Below, in pieces: positions 35,088 to 45,197 of a stretch of DNA of 64,000 bases (position 1 is its first letter; each line of letters opens with the position of its first letter). The DNA is from Pontibacter mucosus (GTDB lineage: Bacteria; Bacteroidota; Bacteroidia; Cytophagales; Hymenobacteraceae): assembly GCF_003054055.1 (NCBI RefSeq), contig NZ_QBKI01000012.1, forward strand, positions 89,250-153,249, read 5' to 3'. A program made the translations under genes and the position numbers. A model generated the notes under the pieces. It saw only the letters and a program-made list of their open reading frames with translations, searched no databases and was not told the DNA's origin.

Positions 35088-37514
35088 CTAGAATTCAACG
35101 ATAAAGCCCAGCGTTGGCACCAGGTTGCCGTCGTTGTTTTTCAGGATAACCGGAATGCCATTGCTGCCGTCCAGGCGCAGCGGGTTGCCGTCGGTGGTGG
35201 CAAAGCCAGTGTTGCTTTCGTTGCGCTGGAAGGTATAACGGTCAAAACCGGGGGTGTTGCTACCCAGCACGTTGGCAATGTCCAGGAACAGGTCTAGGGT
35301 GATGCGGTTGAAGTTCCACTTCTTGTCGATGCGCACGTCGAGCTGGCTGAAGGGCTGCAGGCGCTCGGTGTTCAAGCGGCTGTAATCCAGAATGCCGACA
35401 CCCAGCGAGGCATAGTTGCGGCGCGAGGCTTCCAGGTCGAAAGGCGTGGCAGGCGCGCCGCCGGCATACCGGTACTTGGCCCCGAATTCCCAGTTACGCG
35501 GCAGCTTCTTGCCTACCAGTCCCGACACCAGGTGGCGGTAATCCCAGGCGCTGGACACGTAGCGTCCGTCAAGCCCGGCAAACTCGCTCACCACATAGGT
35601 ATAAGACAGCACCGAGAACACGGTGCCCGTCAGCTTTTTCTGCAGGTAAAACTCTGCCCCGTAGGCCCGCCCCTTGCCATTCGTCACCACCGCCTCGTTG
35701 CCAATCGCGCCAAAGTCGCCGCCCTGGTTGGCCAGCGAAATGCCATCTCGGATGGATACCGGGTAGTTGCTGTAGTCTTTGTAGAAGGCCTCCAGGGTGA
35801 AGCGCAAATCCTGGCGCGGCAGAAACTCGGTGCCGAGCACGTAGTGGATGGAGCGGGTGTAATCGGCCTGCTTGTTTAGGTACCGGCCGTCCTCCTGGTA
35901 GCCCAGAACCGTGTAGATAGGCAGCTTGTAGTAGATGCCTGACGAGGCGTTCACCGTCCATCTATCATTGAGCAGGTAAGAAATGGCCAATCGTGGCGAG
36001 AGCGTTTTCAGTGGATTGTGGCCTTCCTCGGTAAACGAGTTCATATCGGTGCGGAGGCCCAGCGACAGCCCCAGTTTATTATCCAGCACCGACTTAGACA
36101 CCTGCCCAAAGGCGCCGTAGCGGAAGAAGTCCAGGTTCGTGTTGTAGTCCAGCGTCACGCCCGGCTGCACCAGGTTGTTCTGCTCGTCGCGCAGCTCTTT
36201 GCGGATCACGCTGAAGATGTCGTTGGTAAACTGCGCATACTGCCCCGACACGCCATAAGCATAGCGCCAGCCGTTTTTATACTTGTTCACGTCCAGCCGC
36301 AGCTTGTTCTCCGTTTCCCGGGAGTTGGTTTTTAATGTATAGGCTTGGTTTTCTCCTTCCTCTGCAGCCTCATACTTGTCCAGGGAGTTGTCGAAGGCGT
36401 TGCGGCTCAGGGCCAGGTTCACGTAGCCATCGGTGATGAGCCTTTTCACGGCCACGCCGGTAGTATAGTTCCATTGGTTGATGTAAGGCGTAGAGCGCAG
36501 GATGTACTCATTTTCCGGGGTACTTTCGCGCGGCACGCCAAACGAGAAATCGTCAATAGCCCCCACCCCGATGAAGGAAATAGAGGTTTTATCGTTTAGC
36601 TTGTGGTCTACTTTATACTGGAAATCCCAGTAATTCGGGCGGATGGGCAAATCGAGGAGCTTGAACAAAAACTGCAGGTAGGACCGGCGCACCGACACGA
36701 GGTAGGTAGTCTTTGCCCCCACCGGTCCTTCCAGCGTGGTGGCGAACTCCGAGCCGCTCAGGCGCACGTTGCCCGAAAAGCGTTCGGGGTTGCCGTAGCG
36801 CTGCCTGAACTCAAACACCGAGGCCAGGGCATTGTCGTAACGCGCATCGAAAGCCGAGGAGCTTACCTTCAGGTCTTCTATAAACGACACGTTCAGGATG
36901 CCCGTGGCCCCGCCCGAACTGCCCTGCGTGCTGAAGTGGTTGATGAGCGGGATTTCGATGCCATCGAGGTAGTACACGTTCTCGTTGGGTGCACCGCCGC
37001 GTATAATCAGGTCGTTGCGGCCGCCGCTGGTGCCGTTGGTAGCCACGCCCGGCAGCACCTGCACGACCTTCGAGATATCAAAGTTACCGCCGGGGTTGCT
37101 GCGGATTTCCTCTGTCGTAAGGCTCTGCACGGAGAGCGGGGTAATCAGGTCGGCCACGGCAGCACTTTGCCGGCGGTCGGCCACCACCTCCACCTGCTGC
37201 AGCTGGCTGGTAGCCGGTGCCAGCTCGAAGTTAAGGATCTGCACGTTGCCCACCGTTATGTTGACATTGAACCTGGACTGCGGCTGATACCCGATGTAAG
37301 AACTCTGCACCGTGTAGCTGCCCACCGGTATACCCTCTATCCTGAAGGATCCCTGCTCATTGCTCACCGTGCCCAGTTGCGTTCCCGCCACCTGCACCGA
37401 CACCCCGATGAGGGGCTCCTGGGTGTTCCGGTCCCGCACCGTGCCGGTGATGACGCCTGTTTGGGCAAGGGTTAGCGTGGGCAGTAGCAGAGCAAGTATA
37501 AACAGCAGCCTCAT
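35088..37514 (-). CDS. TonB-dependent receptor with CarboxypepD_reg-like domain
   Basis: The 808-residue outer-membrane protein begins with a signal peptide ending at TLAQ, then a CarboxypepD_reg-like beta-sandwich (about 20-105), a plug domain (about 120-235, with ATNGTSGGRNDLIIRGG) and a beta-barrel ending in the aromatic residue typical of outer-membrane proteins (LGFIVEF). There is no adjacent SusD gene, so glycan uptake is not implied. It is an active transporter for an unknown substrate such as a siderophore or peptide. No partner genes (TonB/ExbBD) are nearby. Confidence 0.92.
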   Translation of the reverse strand: MRLLFILALLLPTLTLAQTGVITGTVRDRNTQEPLIGVSVQVAGTQLGTVSNEQGSFRIEGIPVGSYTVQSSYIGYQPQSRFNVNITVGNVQILNFELAPATSQLQQVEVVADRRQSAAVADLITPLSVQSLTTEEIRSNPGGNFDISKVVQVLPGVATNGTSGGRNDLIIRGGAPNENVYYLDGIEIPLINHFSTQGSSGGATGILNVSFIEDLKVSSSAFDARYDNALASVFEFRQRYGNPERFSGNVRLSGSEFATTLEGPVGAKTTYLVSVRRSYLQFLFKLLDLPIRPNYWDFQYKVDHKLNDKTSISFIGVGAIDDFSFGVPRESTPENEYILRSTPYINQWNYTTGVAVKRLITDGYVNLALSRNAFDNSLDKYEAAEEGENQAYTLKTNSRETENKLRLDVNKYKNGWRYAYGVSGQYAQFTNDIFSVIRKELRDEQNNLVQPGVTLDYNTNLDFFRYGAFGQVSKSVLDNKLGLSLGLRTDMNSFTEEGHNPLKTLSPRLAISYLLNDRWTVNASSGIYYKLPIYTVLGYQEDGRYLNKQADYTRSIHYVLGTEFLPRQDLRFTLEAFYKDYSNYPVSIRDGISLANQGGDFGAIGNEAVVTNGKGRAYGAEFYLQKKLTGTVFSVLSYTYVVSEFAGLDGRYVSSAWDYRHLVSGLVGKKLPRNWEFGAKYRYAGGAPATPFDLEASRRNYASLGVGILDYSRLNTERLQPFSQLDVRIDKKWNFNRITLDLFLDIANVLGSNTPGFDRYTFQRNESNTGFATTDGNPLRLDGSNGIPVILKNNDGNLVPTLGFIVEF

Positions 37515-37833
37515 AGTTTATTTCTGATTTTAGTGTTTATACTACATGCTTCCGGTTATTTTGTTTAACAGAAACTCATATTTTTTAAACACCATTATTC
37601 CTGTTTTATACCAGGAATATACTTCCCAAAGCTGCACCGCCACGGCAGCCGGCTCCCGGAAGTATAAACCCGGCACAGTAGCCTGAAACAAAACAAGCCT
37701 TTGCAGGTGGCAAAGGCTTGGCTGGTAAAGCTCTTAAAGTATAAATGCGTTTTTTACATTGCCTGAAGTATAGCGCAGGGTTTTTATACTCCCCCGGATG
37801 CCCTGCGGGTAACGTATAAAGGCGCAGGACTTG
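37515..37833. other. Spacer with several AAGTATA motifs
   Basis: No gene. Motif copies lie near 37619, 37661, 37737 and 37768 around the terminator hairpin. Confidence 0.4.
37684..37720 (-). terminator. Rho-independent terminator of the CNNM/CorC gene
   Basis: CAAGCCTTTGC (37694-37704) pairs perfectly with GCAAAGGCTTG (37710-37720). On the minus strand the stem is followed by TTTTGTTT. Confidence 0.8.
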
Positions 37834-39129
37834 TTAGCTGGATTGAGCAGTGTCTCGCTTCATCAGCAGCACCTTGTCCACCCTGTGCCCGTCCATGTCT
37901 ACCACCTCCAGGTCATACCCCTCGTAGGGTAGCTTATCACCGGTAACGGGCAGCCTGCCCAGCGTATAGACGATAAAGCCGGCCAGGGTGGCGTAATGGT
38001 CGCTGTGCTCGGCAAACAGCTCCTGCCGTAGGGCCCTGTTCAGCTCGATCAGCTCTATGGAGCCGCTTATCAGCAAAGAGCCATCCTCCCGCGCCACGAT
38101 CTCCTGCTCCTCTACCTCCTCCAGATCCGGCAAGTCCCCCACAATGCCCTCCAGGATATCGTGCAGGGTGATAATACCCTCCACGGTGCCATACTCATCC
38201 ACCACAATGCCCAGGTACTGCTTCTGCCGCTTAAACACGTTCAGCACCGCACTGGCCAGCATGGTCTCAGGCACGAAAATAGGCTCCTGCAAAATGCTCT
38301 CCAGGGGCACTTCCTCCTTCTCTGCCAGGTACTCGTAAAAGCGCTTGGCCGTCAGGATGCCCACCACATTGTCGAAGCTGCCGCTCACGGCGGGGAACTT
38401 GGTGTGGCCGCTTTGCTGCACCACTTCCTTTATCGCCTCCAGCGGTTGGTTGATATCCACATACTCCACCTCCATGCGGTGCGTGCGCAGATTTTTGGCG
38501 CGCTGCCCCGAGAAGGTGAAGATATTCTGGTGCAGCAACAGGTCGTCCTTCGCCAACACCCCCTGCCGTCCGGCAGTCTTGATGATCTGGCGTATCTCCC
38601 CTGCCGACAGCTTCTCCTCCGACGGCTCCTTCACCCCCAGGGCCTTGGTTACAAAGCTGGTGGAGCCTGACAGCAGGTGCACCAGGGGCCGGGTTATAGT
38701 AGCCAAAAAGCTGATGACGGGGGCCACCGTCAGGGCAATGGCATCGGCGTTGGCAAGGGCCAGGGTTTTGGGGATCAACTCCCCCACCACAATGGAGAAG
38801 TAGGTGATCACCCCCACCACCACTACAATGGCGAGCGTATCGGCATAAGGGGCCAGGAAGGCAGATTGTCTAATCAACTCGCTGGCGTCATCCGACAGGG
38901 CAGCGCCGCCATAAGCACCTGTAATGATACCAATCAGCGTGATGCCCACCTGAATGGCCGAAAGGAAGTCTTCCGGAGACGCCAGCAGCCGCTGCACCGT
39001 CTGGGCCTTTCGGTTCCCCTGCTGGGCTTTCTCGGCTATTCTGCTCTTGTTAACTGATATAATAGATAGCTCTGAAAGGGCGAAGAACCCATTAAGCAGT
39101 GTTAAAAGTACCAGAATGATTATTTCCAT
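37834..39129 (-). CDS. CNNM/CorC-family hemolysin-type transporter protein
   Basis: The 431-residue protein has the DUF21 transmembrane domain (about 1-190; GELIPKTLAL is the family signature), a pair of CBS domains (about 205-335, with VVDEYGTVEGIITLHDILE) and a C-terminal CorC_HlyC domain (about 350-425). The family is linked to Mg2+/Co2+ transport. The hemolysin name is historical. The gene is 30 bases downstream of the antiporter gene, probably in one transcript. Confidence 0.92.
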   Translation of the reverse strand: MEIIILVLLTLLNGFFALSELSIISVNKSRIAEKAQQGNRKAQTVQRLLASPEDFLSAIQVGITLIGIITGAYGGAALSDDASELIRQSAFLAPYADTLAIVVVVGVITYFSIVVGELIPKTLALANADAIALTVAPVISFLATITRPLVHLLSGSTSFVTKALGVKEPSEEKLSAGEIRQIIKTAGRQGVLAKDDLLLHQNIFTFSGQRAKNLRTHRMEVEYVDINQPLEAIKEVVQQSGHTKFPAVSGSFDNVVGILTAKRFYEYLAEKEEVPLESILQEPIFVPETMLASAVLNVFKRQKQYLGIVVDEYGTVEGIITLHDILEGIVGDLPDLEEVEEQEIVAREDGSLLISGSIELIELNRALRQELFAEHSDHYATLAGFIVYTLGRLPVTGDKLPYEGYDLEVVDMDGHRVDKVLLMKRDTAQSS

Positions 39130-39159
39130 AGTTTCTTATCTCGGATGTGGCGTGCTTGT

Positions 39160-40662
39160 TCAGGCCGTCGTTCCGGCTGTGCCCATCCCCCGCATCGTCT
39201 CCATCAGCGCCTGTTGATCATCGGTTATCAGCAGGAGCACATCATTTTCCAGCAGCTCTGTGTTGCCTTTAGGCACAAAGTACTTCCCCTCCCGCTTCAC
39301 CATTACGGCCAGCGTCTTGTCGGGCAGGGGCAGGTCCATCAGGCGGTTTCCGTTTTTAAAGGCGGCCGCCGTTACCCGCATCTCCGTCATCACAGATTTT
39401 ATCTCATCGGAGAACTCCACATCGAAGTCCTTCAGTTTCTGCAGCTCATCTGGCTTATCGGCCAGCCCCAGCCATACGGCCATTTTAGAGAGCGAGGTGC
39501 CCTGCACAACCAGCGATACCAGCGTACAGAAGAACACGATGTTGAACATCAGCCGGGCATGGGGCACATCCTCCGCCAGCGGCAGAATGGCGAAGATGAT
39601 CGGCACCGCCCCCCTCAGCCCCACCCACGACACAAAGAGCTTGTCCTTGACACCCATTTTACGGAAAGGCGCCAGGCACAGAAACACGCTGAGCGGGCGC
39701 GTCACAAAGATCATCAGGATGCTTATCAAAAGCCCCGGTATGATGATGGGAACCAGCTCGCGCGGATTTACCAGGAGCCCCAGCGTAAGGAACATCAGCA
39801 ACTGGCTCATCCAGGCCATCCCGTCGAAGAAGTTGAGCGAGGAGCGCTTGTGCACAAACTTGGAGTTGCCGATAACCAACCCTCCGATGTACACTGCCAG
39901 AAAGCCGTTGCCCTTGATAAAGTAGGTGAAGGAGAAAATGAAGATACAGAACGTGAACACCATGATAGGGTAAAGCGAGGCGTTGTCGATCTGCAGGTGG
40001 TTTATGGCCCGCACGGCCAGCTTCCCGAGCAGGTAACCGGCGATGGCACCGATGGCCAACTGCATCACCAGCATACCGCCGGCCGCCCAGTAGTTTACCC
40101 CGGACTCCACCTTGATTATTTCAATCAGTGTGATGGTGAGGATATAAGCCATCGGGTCGTTACTGCCGCTTTCCAGCTCCAGCATCGGGCGCAGGTTGTT
40201 TTTCAGGTTCAGCCCTTTGGAGCGAAGTATGGAGAACACGGAGGCCGAGTCGGTGGACGACATGGTGGCCGCCAGCAGCAGCGAGGTGGCAAGGCCTATG
40301 CCGGCCGAAGGCAAGGTCATGCCCAGTATCCACCAGATAAGCACACCCGTCAGCAGGGCGGTTACTAGTACGCCGAAGGTGGCCAGAATAACGCCCTGCG
40401 CCATGATGGGGCGTATGTCAGCTATCTTGGTGTCCATCCCTCCCGAGAAGAGGATGATACAGAGCGCCACCGTGCCGATGGTCTGCGCTACGTATATGTT
40501 TTCAAATTGAATTCCAAGTCCATCGCTCCCTGAAAGCATACCTACCGACAAGAAGAGCAGCAAGGCAGGTACACCAAACTTATAGCCGGCCTTTCCGGCC
40601 AATATACTTAGAAAGAAGAGGATGGATACCCCGAATAGAATCAATTCTACTGATACTGTCAT
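39160..40662 (-). CDS. CPA1-family K+/H+ antiporter with TrkA-C domain
   Basis: The 500-residue protein has about twelve membrane segments followed by a cytoplasmic TrkA-C-like region (about 400-500). MSSTDSASVFSIL and ESGSNDPMAYIL are the ion-binding motifs of the NhaP2/CvrA branch. Proteins of this branch exchange K+ or Na+ for protons. The gene is motif-poor (only one AAGTATA-type site, near its start). Confidence 0.9.
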   Translation of the reverse strand: MTVSVELILFGVSILFFLSILAGKAGYKFGVPALLLFLSVGMLSGSDGLGIQFENIYVAQTIGTVALCIILFSGGMDTKIADIRPIMAQGVILATFGVLVTALLTGVLIWWILGMTLPSAGIGLATSLLLAATMSSTDSASVFSILRSKGLNLKNNLRPMLELESGSNDPMAYILTITLIEIIKVESGVNYWAAGGMLVMQLAIGAIAGYLLGKLAVRAINHLQIDNASLYPIMVFTFCIFIFSFTYFIKGNGFLAVYIGGLVIGNSKFVHKRSSLNFFDGMAWMSQLLMFLTLGLLVNPRELVPIIIPGLLISILMIFVTRPLSVFLCLAPFRKMGVKDKLFVSWVGLRGAVPIIFAILPLAEDVPHARLMFNIVFFCTLVSLVVQGTSLSKMAVWLGLADKPDELQKLKDFDVEFSDEIKSVMTEMRVTAAAFKNGNRLMDLPLPDKTLAVMVKREGKYFVPKGNTELLENDVLLLITDDQQALMETMRGMGTAGTTA

Positions 40663-40792
40663 TAGCTGTTTTTAAGTTATGTACATTATTTCCCCTGTTT
40701 ACTTGTCTGGTTTGCCGTCACGTCATTTAAATATAAGGCAGCCTCGTGCCTGCCCCTCAAGCAGCCCGCCACCCCATGCGGCAGCGTTCCCC

Positions 40793-41743
40793 CTACTCCT
40801 CGTCTGGTTTGGGCGGCGTTGGCAGTTCGCTGTCTTTCTTCGGGAAGAGCAGCGAGGCGATTACGGAGATGGCCAGGATAGCCCCCACCACCATCAGCGC
40901 ATACCCCATGTCGATCTTGTAAAAATCGCTGATCAGCAGCTTCACGCCGATAAAGGCAAGTATAACCGACAGCCCGTAGTGCAGGTAGTGGAACAGCTGC
41001 ATTATTCCGGCCAGGGCAAAGTATAAGGCCCTGAGGCCAAGCAACGCGAACACGTTAGAAGTATAAACGATAAACGGATCCTTTGAGATGGCCAGGATGG
41101 CCGGGATGGAGTCAACGGCAAATACCACATCGGTGCTTTCGATCATGATCAGTACCAGGAACATGGGGGTGGCGTGCCATTTACCGTTTACTTTGGTAAA
41201 GAACTTGCCTCCTACCGCTGTCTTGGTGATGGGCAGGTGGCGGCTGGCCCACTTCACCAGCGGGTTATCCGCCGGGTCTACCTCGGCCCCTTTGCTCATG
41301 GCCATCTTGATGCCGGTATATATCAGGAAAGCGCCCAGTATGTAGATGAGGAAGTGGAACTTCGTGATCAAGGCCACCCCGACAAGTATAAAGATAGCCC
41401 GGAGCACCAGCGCCCCGAACACCCCCCAGAACAAGAGGTTATGCTGATACTTCAGCGGCACGCCGAAGTAGCCGAATATAAGTATAAACACGAAGAGGTT
41501 ATCGACGCTCAGCGACTTCTCTATCAGGTAGCCTGTCAGAAATTCCATGGCCGCCTGCTCTCCGCGCCAGTAGTACACCAGCACATTAAACCCGAGGGCC
41601 AGCACTATCCAGAACAAGCTGGTCAGCAGGGCCTCCTTAAGCGTTACCGCGTGCGGCTTCCGGTGAAAGACGAAAAGGTCCAACACCAGCATCACTATCA
41701 CAAATAAATTAAAGAAAATCCAGAACGATATATTACTATCCAT
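40793..41743 (-). CDS. TerC/Alx-family membrane protein
   Basis: The 316-residue protein has about nine membrane segments with LSVDNLFVFILIFGYFGVP and ESTDVVFAVDSIPAILAIS, the two acidic signatures of TerC/Alx. Family members act in manganese export or in metal supply to exported proteins. The upstream spacer (41744-42010) was checked for the yybP-ykoY manganese riboswitch, and no convincing match was seen. It has five AAGTATA motifs in its 3' two-thirds. Confidence 0.9.
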   Translation of the reverse strand: MDSNISFWIFFNLFVIVMLVLDLFVFHRKPHAVTLKEALLTSLFWIVLALGFNVLVYYWRGEQAAMEFLTGYLIEKSLSVDNLFVFILIFGYFGVPLKYQHNLLFWGVFGALVLRAIFILVGVALITKFHFLIYILGAFLIYTGIKMAMSKGAEVDPADNPLVKWASRHLPITKTAVGGKFFTKVNGKWHATPMFLVLIMIESTDVVFAVDSIPAILAISKDPFIVYTSNVFALLGLRALYFALAGIMQLFHYLHYGLSVILAFIGVKLLISDFYKIDMGYALMVVGAILAISVIASLLFPKKDSELPTPPKPDEE

Positions 41744-41867
41744 TTCTATAGGGAAAGGCCCGCGAAGAGCCAGAGTTTAGTTAGTTTTTAGGAACACGGC
41801 TCTAAGTTACATCAACCTGAGCTACTTTAAATGGCAAAATTCGGATATACTGCTAAAAAAGTGTTGA

Positions 41868-41892
41868 AGCTGCGCTTGCTCTAAGCGCAGCT
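41868..41892 (-). terminator. Hairpin terminator downstream of the symporter gene
   Basis: AGCTGCGCTT (41868-41877) pairs perfectly with AAGCGCAGCT (41883-41892) around a 5-base loop. A TTTTTT tract follows on the minus strand within 10 bases. Confidence 0.65.
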
Positions 41893-42010
41893 CTTTTCAC
41901 CATATCAGGCAGTTGGAAGTATGCCAAGGGGCTTTTGATGGGGCCAACCGCTGTGCTTCGCGGCTGCCGCATGTGCAAACCCTGCATCAGGGAATGGTTT
42001 CATTTGCACC

Positions 42011-43444
42011 CTAAACATGTATCTTGCTTTCTTGTTCAACCAAAGGTGCAGCTTCCGGGTTTGTTGTCTCTACCAACCCAACCTCCGGCTGCGGGTCAAA
42101 CTCCCCTTCCCAGCGGGCTACTACGGCCGTAGCCAGGCAGTTACCGGTCACGTTCACAGAGGTACGGGCCATGTCCATCAGCTCATCTATGCCCAGGATG
42201 GCGAACACCGGCCACACAGGCAGGTTAAACGAGGCTACTGTCCCCAGCAGGATTACCAGCGAAGCGCGCGGCACGCCGGCCACCCCCTTGGAGGTGAGCA
42301 TGAGCGTAAATACAATCACCAGCTGCTGCTCCAGCGACAGGTCCACGCCTGCGGCCTGGGCCACGAACACCGAGGCCAGTGCCAGGTACAGCGTCGTACC
42401 GTCCAGGTTAAAGCTGTAGCCTGTCGGCATCACGAAGGCCACAATGCGCCGCGGCACCCCCAGTTTCTCCATCTCCTCCATAGCACGGGGCAGGGCAGCC
42501 TCCGAGCTGGTAGTGGCAAATGCAATGGAAACCGGCCCTGAGATAGCCTGCAGGAATCGCTTTACCGGCACCCGCGCAATCAGGGCAATCGGCAACAGCA
42601 CCAGCACCGCAAACGCCAGCAGCGCCACGTACAGCGTGGCCAGCAGCTGGAACAGGTTTAGCAGTATGCCAAAGCCCATGTGCCCCACCGTGTAGGCAAT
42701 AGCAGCCCCTACCCCCACCGGTGCAAAGTACATGATGATCTTGGTGAACTTGAACATGACCTCGGCAAGGCTCTCGCAGAAGTCCAGCATGGGCTTGCGC
42801 TTCTTCTCCGGCACCATGGCCAGGGCAATCGCAAATATCACACTGAAAACCACGATCTGCAGCACCTGGCCCTCAGCAATGGACTTGGCGATGTTCTCCG
42901 GGAAAACGTGCAGGATGATCTCAGACGTGGTCTGTGCGGGCACTTCCTGTATTTCCTCATGGGTCTGGGCCAGGCCGGCATCGATGCCCACACCGGCTTT
43001 GCTTATGTTAATGGCCGCCAGGCCTATAAACAGGGCTATCGTGGTTACCACCTCAAAGTATAGCAGGGCTTTCCATCCCATGCTTCCCACCTGCTTCAGG
43101 TTGGCGTGCCCGGCAATCCCCACTACCAGCGTGGCAAAGATCAGCGGCGCGATGATTGTCTTGATCAGCTTGAGGAAGACCTTGCTCAGCACGTTCAGGC
43201 TGGTAGCCACCTCCGGGAAATCATAGCCAATCTCGGCACCTACCACCATGCTGATCAGGATCCAGACAGTCAGGGAGCGCTTGCGCACCCCGAAAGCAAC
43301 CAGCACGGCAATACACATCCAGCGCACCACCCTGAGCACCTCTTCCGGAAGGGCCAGCACCCCATACTGCTGTAGCACAGTGACAATGGCCACCACCGTA
43401 ATGCTAAGTATAGCGGCCCAGGTAAAAATCGATAATTTTTTCAT
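42011..43444 (-). CDS. Dicarboxylate/amino acid:cation symporter (GltP/DctA family)
   Basis: Starting at ATG 43444 gives 477 residues; the longer frame would overlap the DedA gene. The sodium:dicarboxylate symporter fold shows ISGPVSIAFATTSSEAALPRAMEEMEKLGVPRR (serine-rich hairpin, binding loop), PTGYSFNLDGTTLYLA (the NMDGT-like motif), and SKGVAGVPRA. Members import C4-dicarboxylates, aspartate or glutamate with H+ or Na+. The C-terminal tail is short and acidic. Confidence 0.92.
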   Translation of the reverse strand: MKKLSIFTWAAILSITVVAIVTVLQQYGVLALPEEVLRVVRWMCIAVLVAFGVRKRSLTVWILISMVVGAEIGYDFPEVATSLNVLSKVFLKLIKTIIAPLIFATLVVGIAGHANLKQVGSMGWKALLYFEVVTTIALFIGLAAINISKAGVGIDAGLAQTHEEIQEVPAQTTSEIILHVFPENIAKSIAEGQVLQIVVFSVIFAIALAMVPEKKRKPMLDFCESLAEVMFKFTKIIMYFAPVGVGAAIAYTVGHMGFGILLNLFQLLATLYVALLAFAVLVLLPIALIARVPVKRFLQAISGPVSIAFATTSSEAALPRAMEEMEKLGVPRRIVAFVMPTGYSFNLDGTTLYLALASVFVAQAAGVDLSLEQQLVIVFTLMLTSKGVAGVPRASLVILLGTVASFNLPVWPVFAILGIDELMDMARTSVNVTGNCLATAVVARWEGEFDPQPEVGLVETTNPEAAPLVEQESKIHV

Positions 43445-43475
43445 AAAGAAATTGGTTGACTTTTGAATCGTGGGG

Positions 43476-44138
43476 TTAATTGGCAAGCGTGTTTTTCTTT
43501 TTGTTGAGGTGGCTTTTGATTGCCCCCACAACGGGCGGGGCCATGGAAAGCACGATGATGGCCAGAATCAGCAGGGAAAAGTTGTCTTTTACCACCGGCA
43601 TGTTACCAAACAGGTAGCCCATCATCGTGAAGAAGATCACCCATACCAGGGCACCTATCACGTTGAAGAACAGGAACCTTCTGTAGTTCATCTGCCCCAC
43701 CCCCGCCACAAAGGGGGCGAAAGTGCGCACGATGGGCACAAAACGGGCATAGATAATGGTGCGCCCGCCATAGCGCTCATAGAAGCGCTGGGTCTGGTCG
43801 ATGTGAGATCGTCGCATGAACCAGTAATCGCGCAGGTAGATGCGGTTGCCGATCCTGGACCCTGTGTAGTAGTTAAAGGAGTCGCCGAGAATGGCCGCCA
43901 CAATAAGCAAGCCCAGCAGCAGGGGCAGGCTCAGCTCCGAATCCGGAACCGCAGCCAGGGCACCTACCGCGAACAGCAGCGAGTCGCCGGGCAGGAAGGG
44001 CGTCACCACCAGGCCCGTTTCGCAGAACACGATCAGAAACAGGATCAGGTAAATCCAGGTATGATACTCCCGCACCAGCTCCACCAGGTGCTGATCGATA
44101 TGAAGTATAAAATCTATTAAGAAGCGGAGTATTTCCAT
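43476..44138 (-). CDS. DedA-family membrane protein
   Basis: The 220-residue protein has the DedA/SNARE-associated signature ETGLVVTPFLPGDSLLFAVGAL and GGRTIIYARFVPIVRTFAPFVAGVGQM, with about five membrane segments. DedA proteins are undecaprenyl-phosphate or lipid flippases in current models. It starts 112 bases from tatA and shares the strand with the symporter gene 31 bases away. Confidence 0.92.
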   Translation of the reverse strand: MEILRFLIDFILHIDQHLVELVREYHTWIYLILFLIVFCETGLVVTPFLPGDSLLFAVGALAAVPDSELSLPLLLGLLIVAAILGDSFNYYTGSRIGNRIYLRDYWFMRRSHIDQTQRFYERYGGRTIIYARFVPIVRTFAPFVAGVGQMNYRRFLFFNVIGALVWVIFFTMMGYLFGNMPVVKDNFSLLILAIIVLSMAPPVVGAIKSHLNKKKNTLAN

Positions 44139-44182
44139 TTTAAGAGGCTCTAAAGAAGTTCGCCCTGCCTTCGGGCGCTGAG

Positions 44183-44227
44183 CAGGTATGGCAGCTGGCG
44201 CCTACTGGCCCCCTGCCACCATACCTG
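44183..44227 (-). repeat. Imperfect inverted repeat between tatA and the DedA gene
   Basis: CAGGTATGG-CAG and CTG-CCACCATACCTG (44183-44194, 44213-44227) pair with a 3-base bulge. No T tract follows, so a terminator role is weak. Confidence 0.4.
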
Positions 44228-44250
44228 CAGCACTTCCAGCTTTACGGCCT

Positions 44251-44466
44251 TTACTTTTTATCCTGGTTTTTGTCGTTTATCGAGTTTTCCAGGTCGCTTT
44301 TTATCTCGTTGGTGGCATCCTTAAACTCCCGGATGCCGCGCCCAAGGCCGCGTGCCAGTTCAGGGATGCGCTTAGCTCCGAAAAGCAACAGAATCGCGAA
44401 AATAATGAGTACCATCTCGGTACCGCCAACGCCTCCTATGAAGGCAAAAATTGATGGATAAGCCAT
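44251..44466 (-). CDS. tatA: Twin-arginine translocase subunit TatA
   Basis: The 71-residue protein has the TatA/E form: one N-terminal membrane helix (MVLIIFAILLLF), the hinge FGAKRIPELARGLGRGIREFK and an acidic tail. It builds the pore for export of folded proteins. The PhoX-like gene at 62215 has a twin-arginine signal and would be a natural client. TatC is not in the window. Confidence 0.93.
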   Translation of the reverse strand: MAYPSIFAFIGGVGGTEMVLIIFAILLLFGAKRIPELARGLGRGIREFKDATNEIKSDLENSINDKNQDKK

Positions 44467-44813
44467 AAGTATAAGTATGGTTTTTAGGTGATGTTATTCC
44501 ATAAAAGTATAAAGATCTCCTCGCAGGAATGCGGCAGAGCTGGGCTGCTCCTGCTTCCCCTGCAGCAAAAAAACCAGGGGCGTTTGCAGAAACGAGCACA
44601 AAGAGCAGCTATCTGCAGCGCACAGGACCAGCATCGCTGATCTGATCAGCTAATGACCGACTGATAGATCGCGCCTTCCTTGGTCGTTTTGCAGGCACCA
44701 ACATCCCATGCGGCAAGCACAGAGGCTGTATAACCTGCACCGCAATAGCAGAACTAAATGAGAATTAGCTTTATATAACTACAGGCCTGTAGTCAGTACA
44801 AAAAGGGGGGAAA
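44467..44813. other. Spacer without recognisable gene
   Basis: About 350 bases between tatA and the small secreted protein gene. Two AAGTATA copies are at 44468 and 44507. No convincing ORF or hairpin. Confidence 0.35.
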
Positions 44814-45197
44814 CTAGGGAGCGTTAGGCTGAATGGCAGTAGGGAAAATCCTGTTCAGGAAGCTTTGTCCCGGTGCTCTGGCAGCATAAGGAGGTATTTC
44901 CTCGTCAGTGGGAGCCCGAAATGAAGTGGAGTTAGCGAATACCTCGGCCTGCTGCGGCTTAACTGAGCCTGAGGAAGTGGTAGCATCCTCAGCCAGTTGC
45001 AGGTCTCCCATACTCAATTCAGAGGTATCGGAGGTTTCTGACAAGGTCTCTCCCCGGGAGCTTACGTGGCTTTCAGGAGCACCCAGGGCAAAGGCCTGGC
45101 TCCCCTGCCCGCAGAGCAAAAATGCCCAAAACAGTGAAAAAAGCAACACAAGTTGCTTTGAAAGACAGGGTATGTTTTTGATAACAGGCATGGACAC
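44814..45197 (-). CDS. Small secreted hypothetical protein, 127 aa
   Basis: Function not recognised. The product has a signal peptide (hydrophobic LLFSLFWAFLLCG, probably cleaved near AFA-LG) and a low-complexity Ser/Glu/Thr/Pro-rich mature part. Other frames over the interval are shadows. The gene is monocistronic between tatA and umuD. Confidence 0.55.
   Translation of the reverse strand: MSMPVIKNIPCLSKQLVLLFSLFWAFLLCGQGSQAFALGAPESHVSSRGETLSETSDTSELSMGDLQLAEDATTSSGSVKPQQAEVFANSTSFRAPTDEEIPPYAARAPGQSFLNRIFPTAIQPNAP

Noticed and set aside
39145..40368. 407-codon plus-strand frame over the antiporter gene
   Set aside because: It is an antisense shadow; the minus-strand antiporter has clear motifs and membrane segments.
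41744..42010. Manganese (yybP-ykoY) riboswitch upstream of the TerC/Alx gene
   Set aside because: The spacer lacks the conserved riboswitch core that I could recognise.
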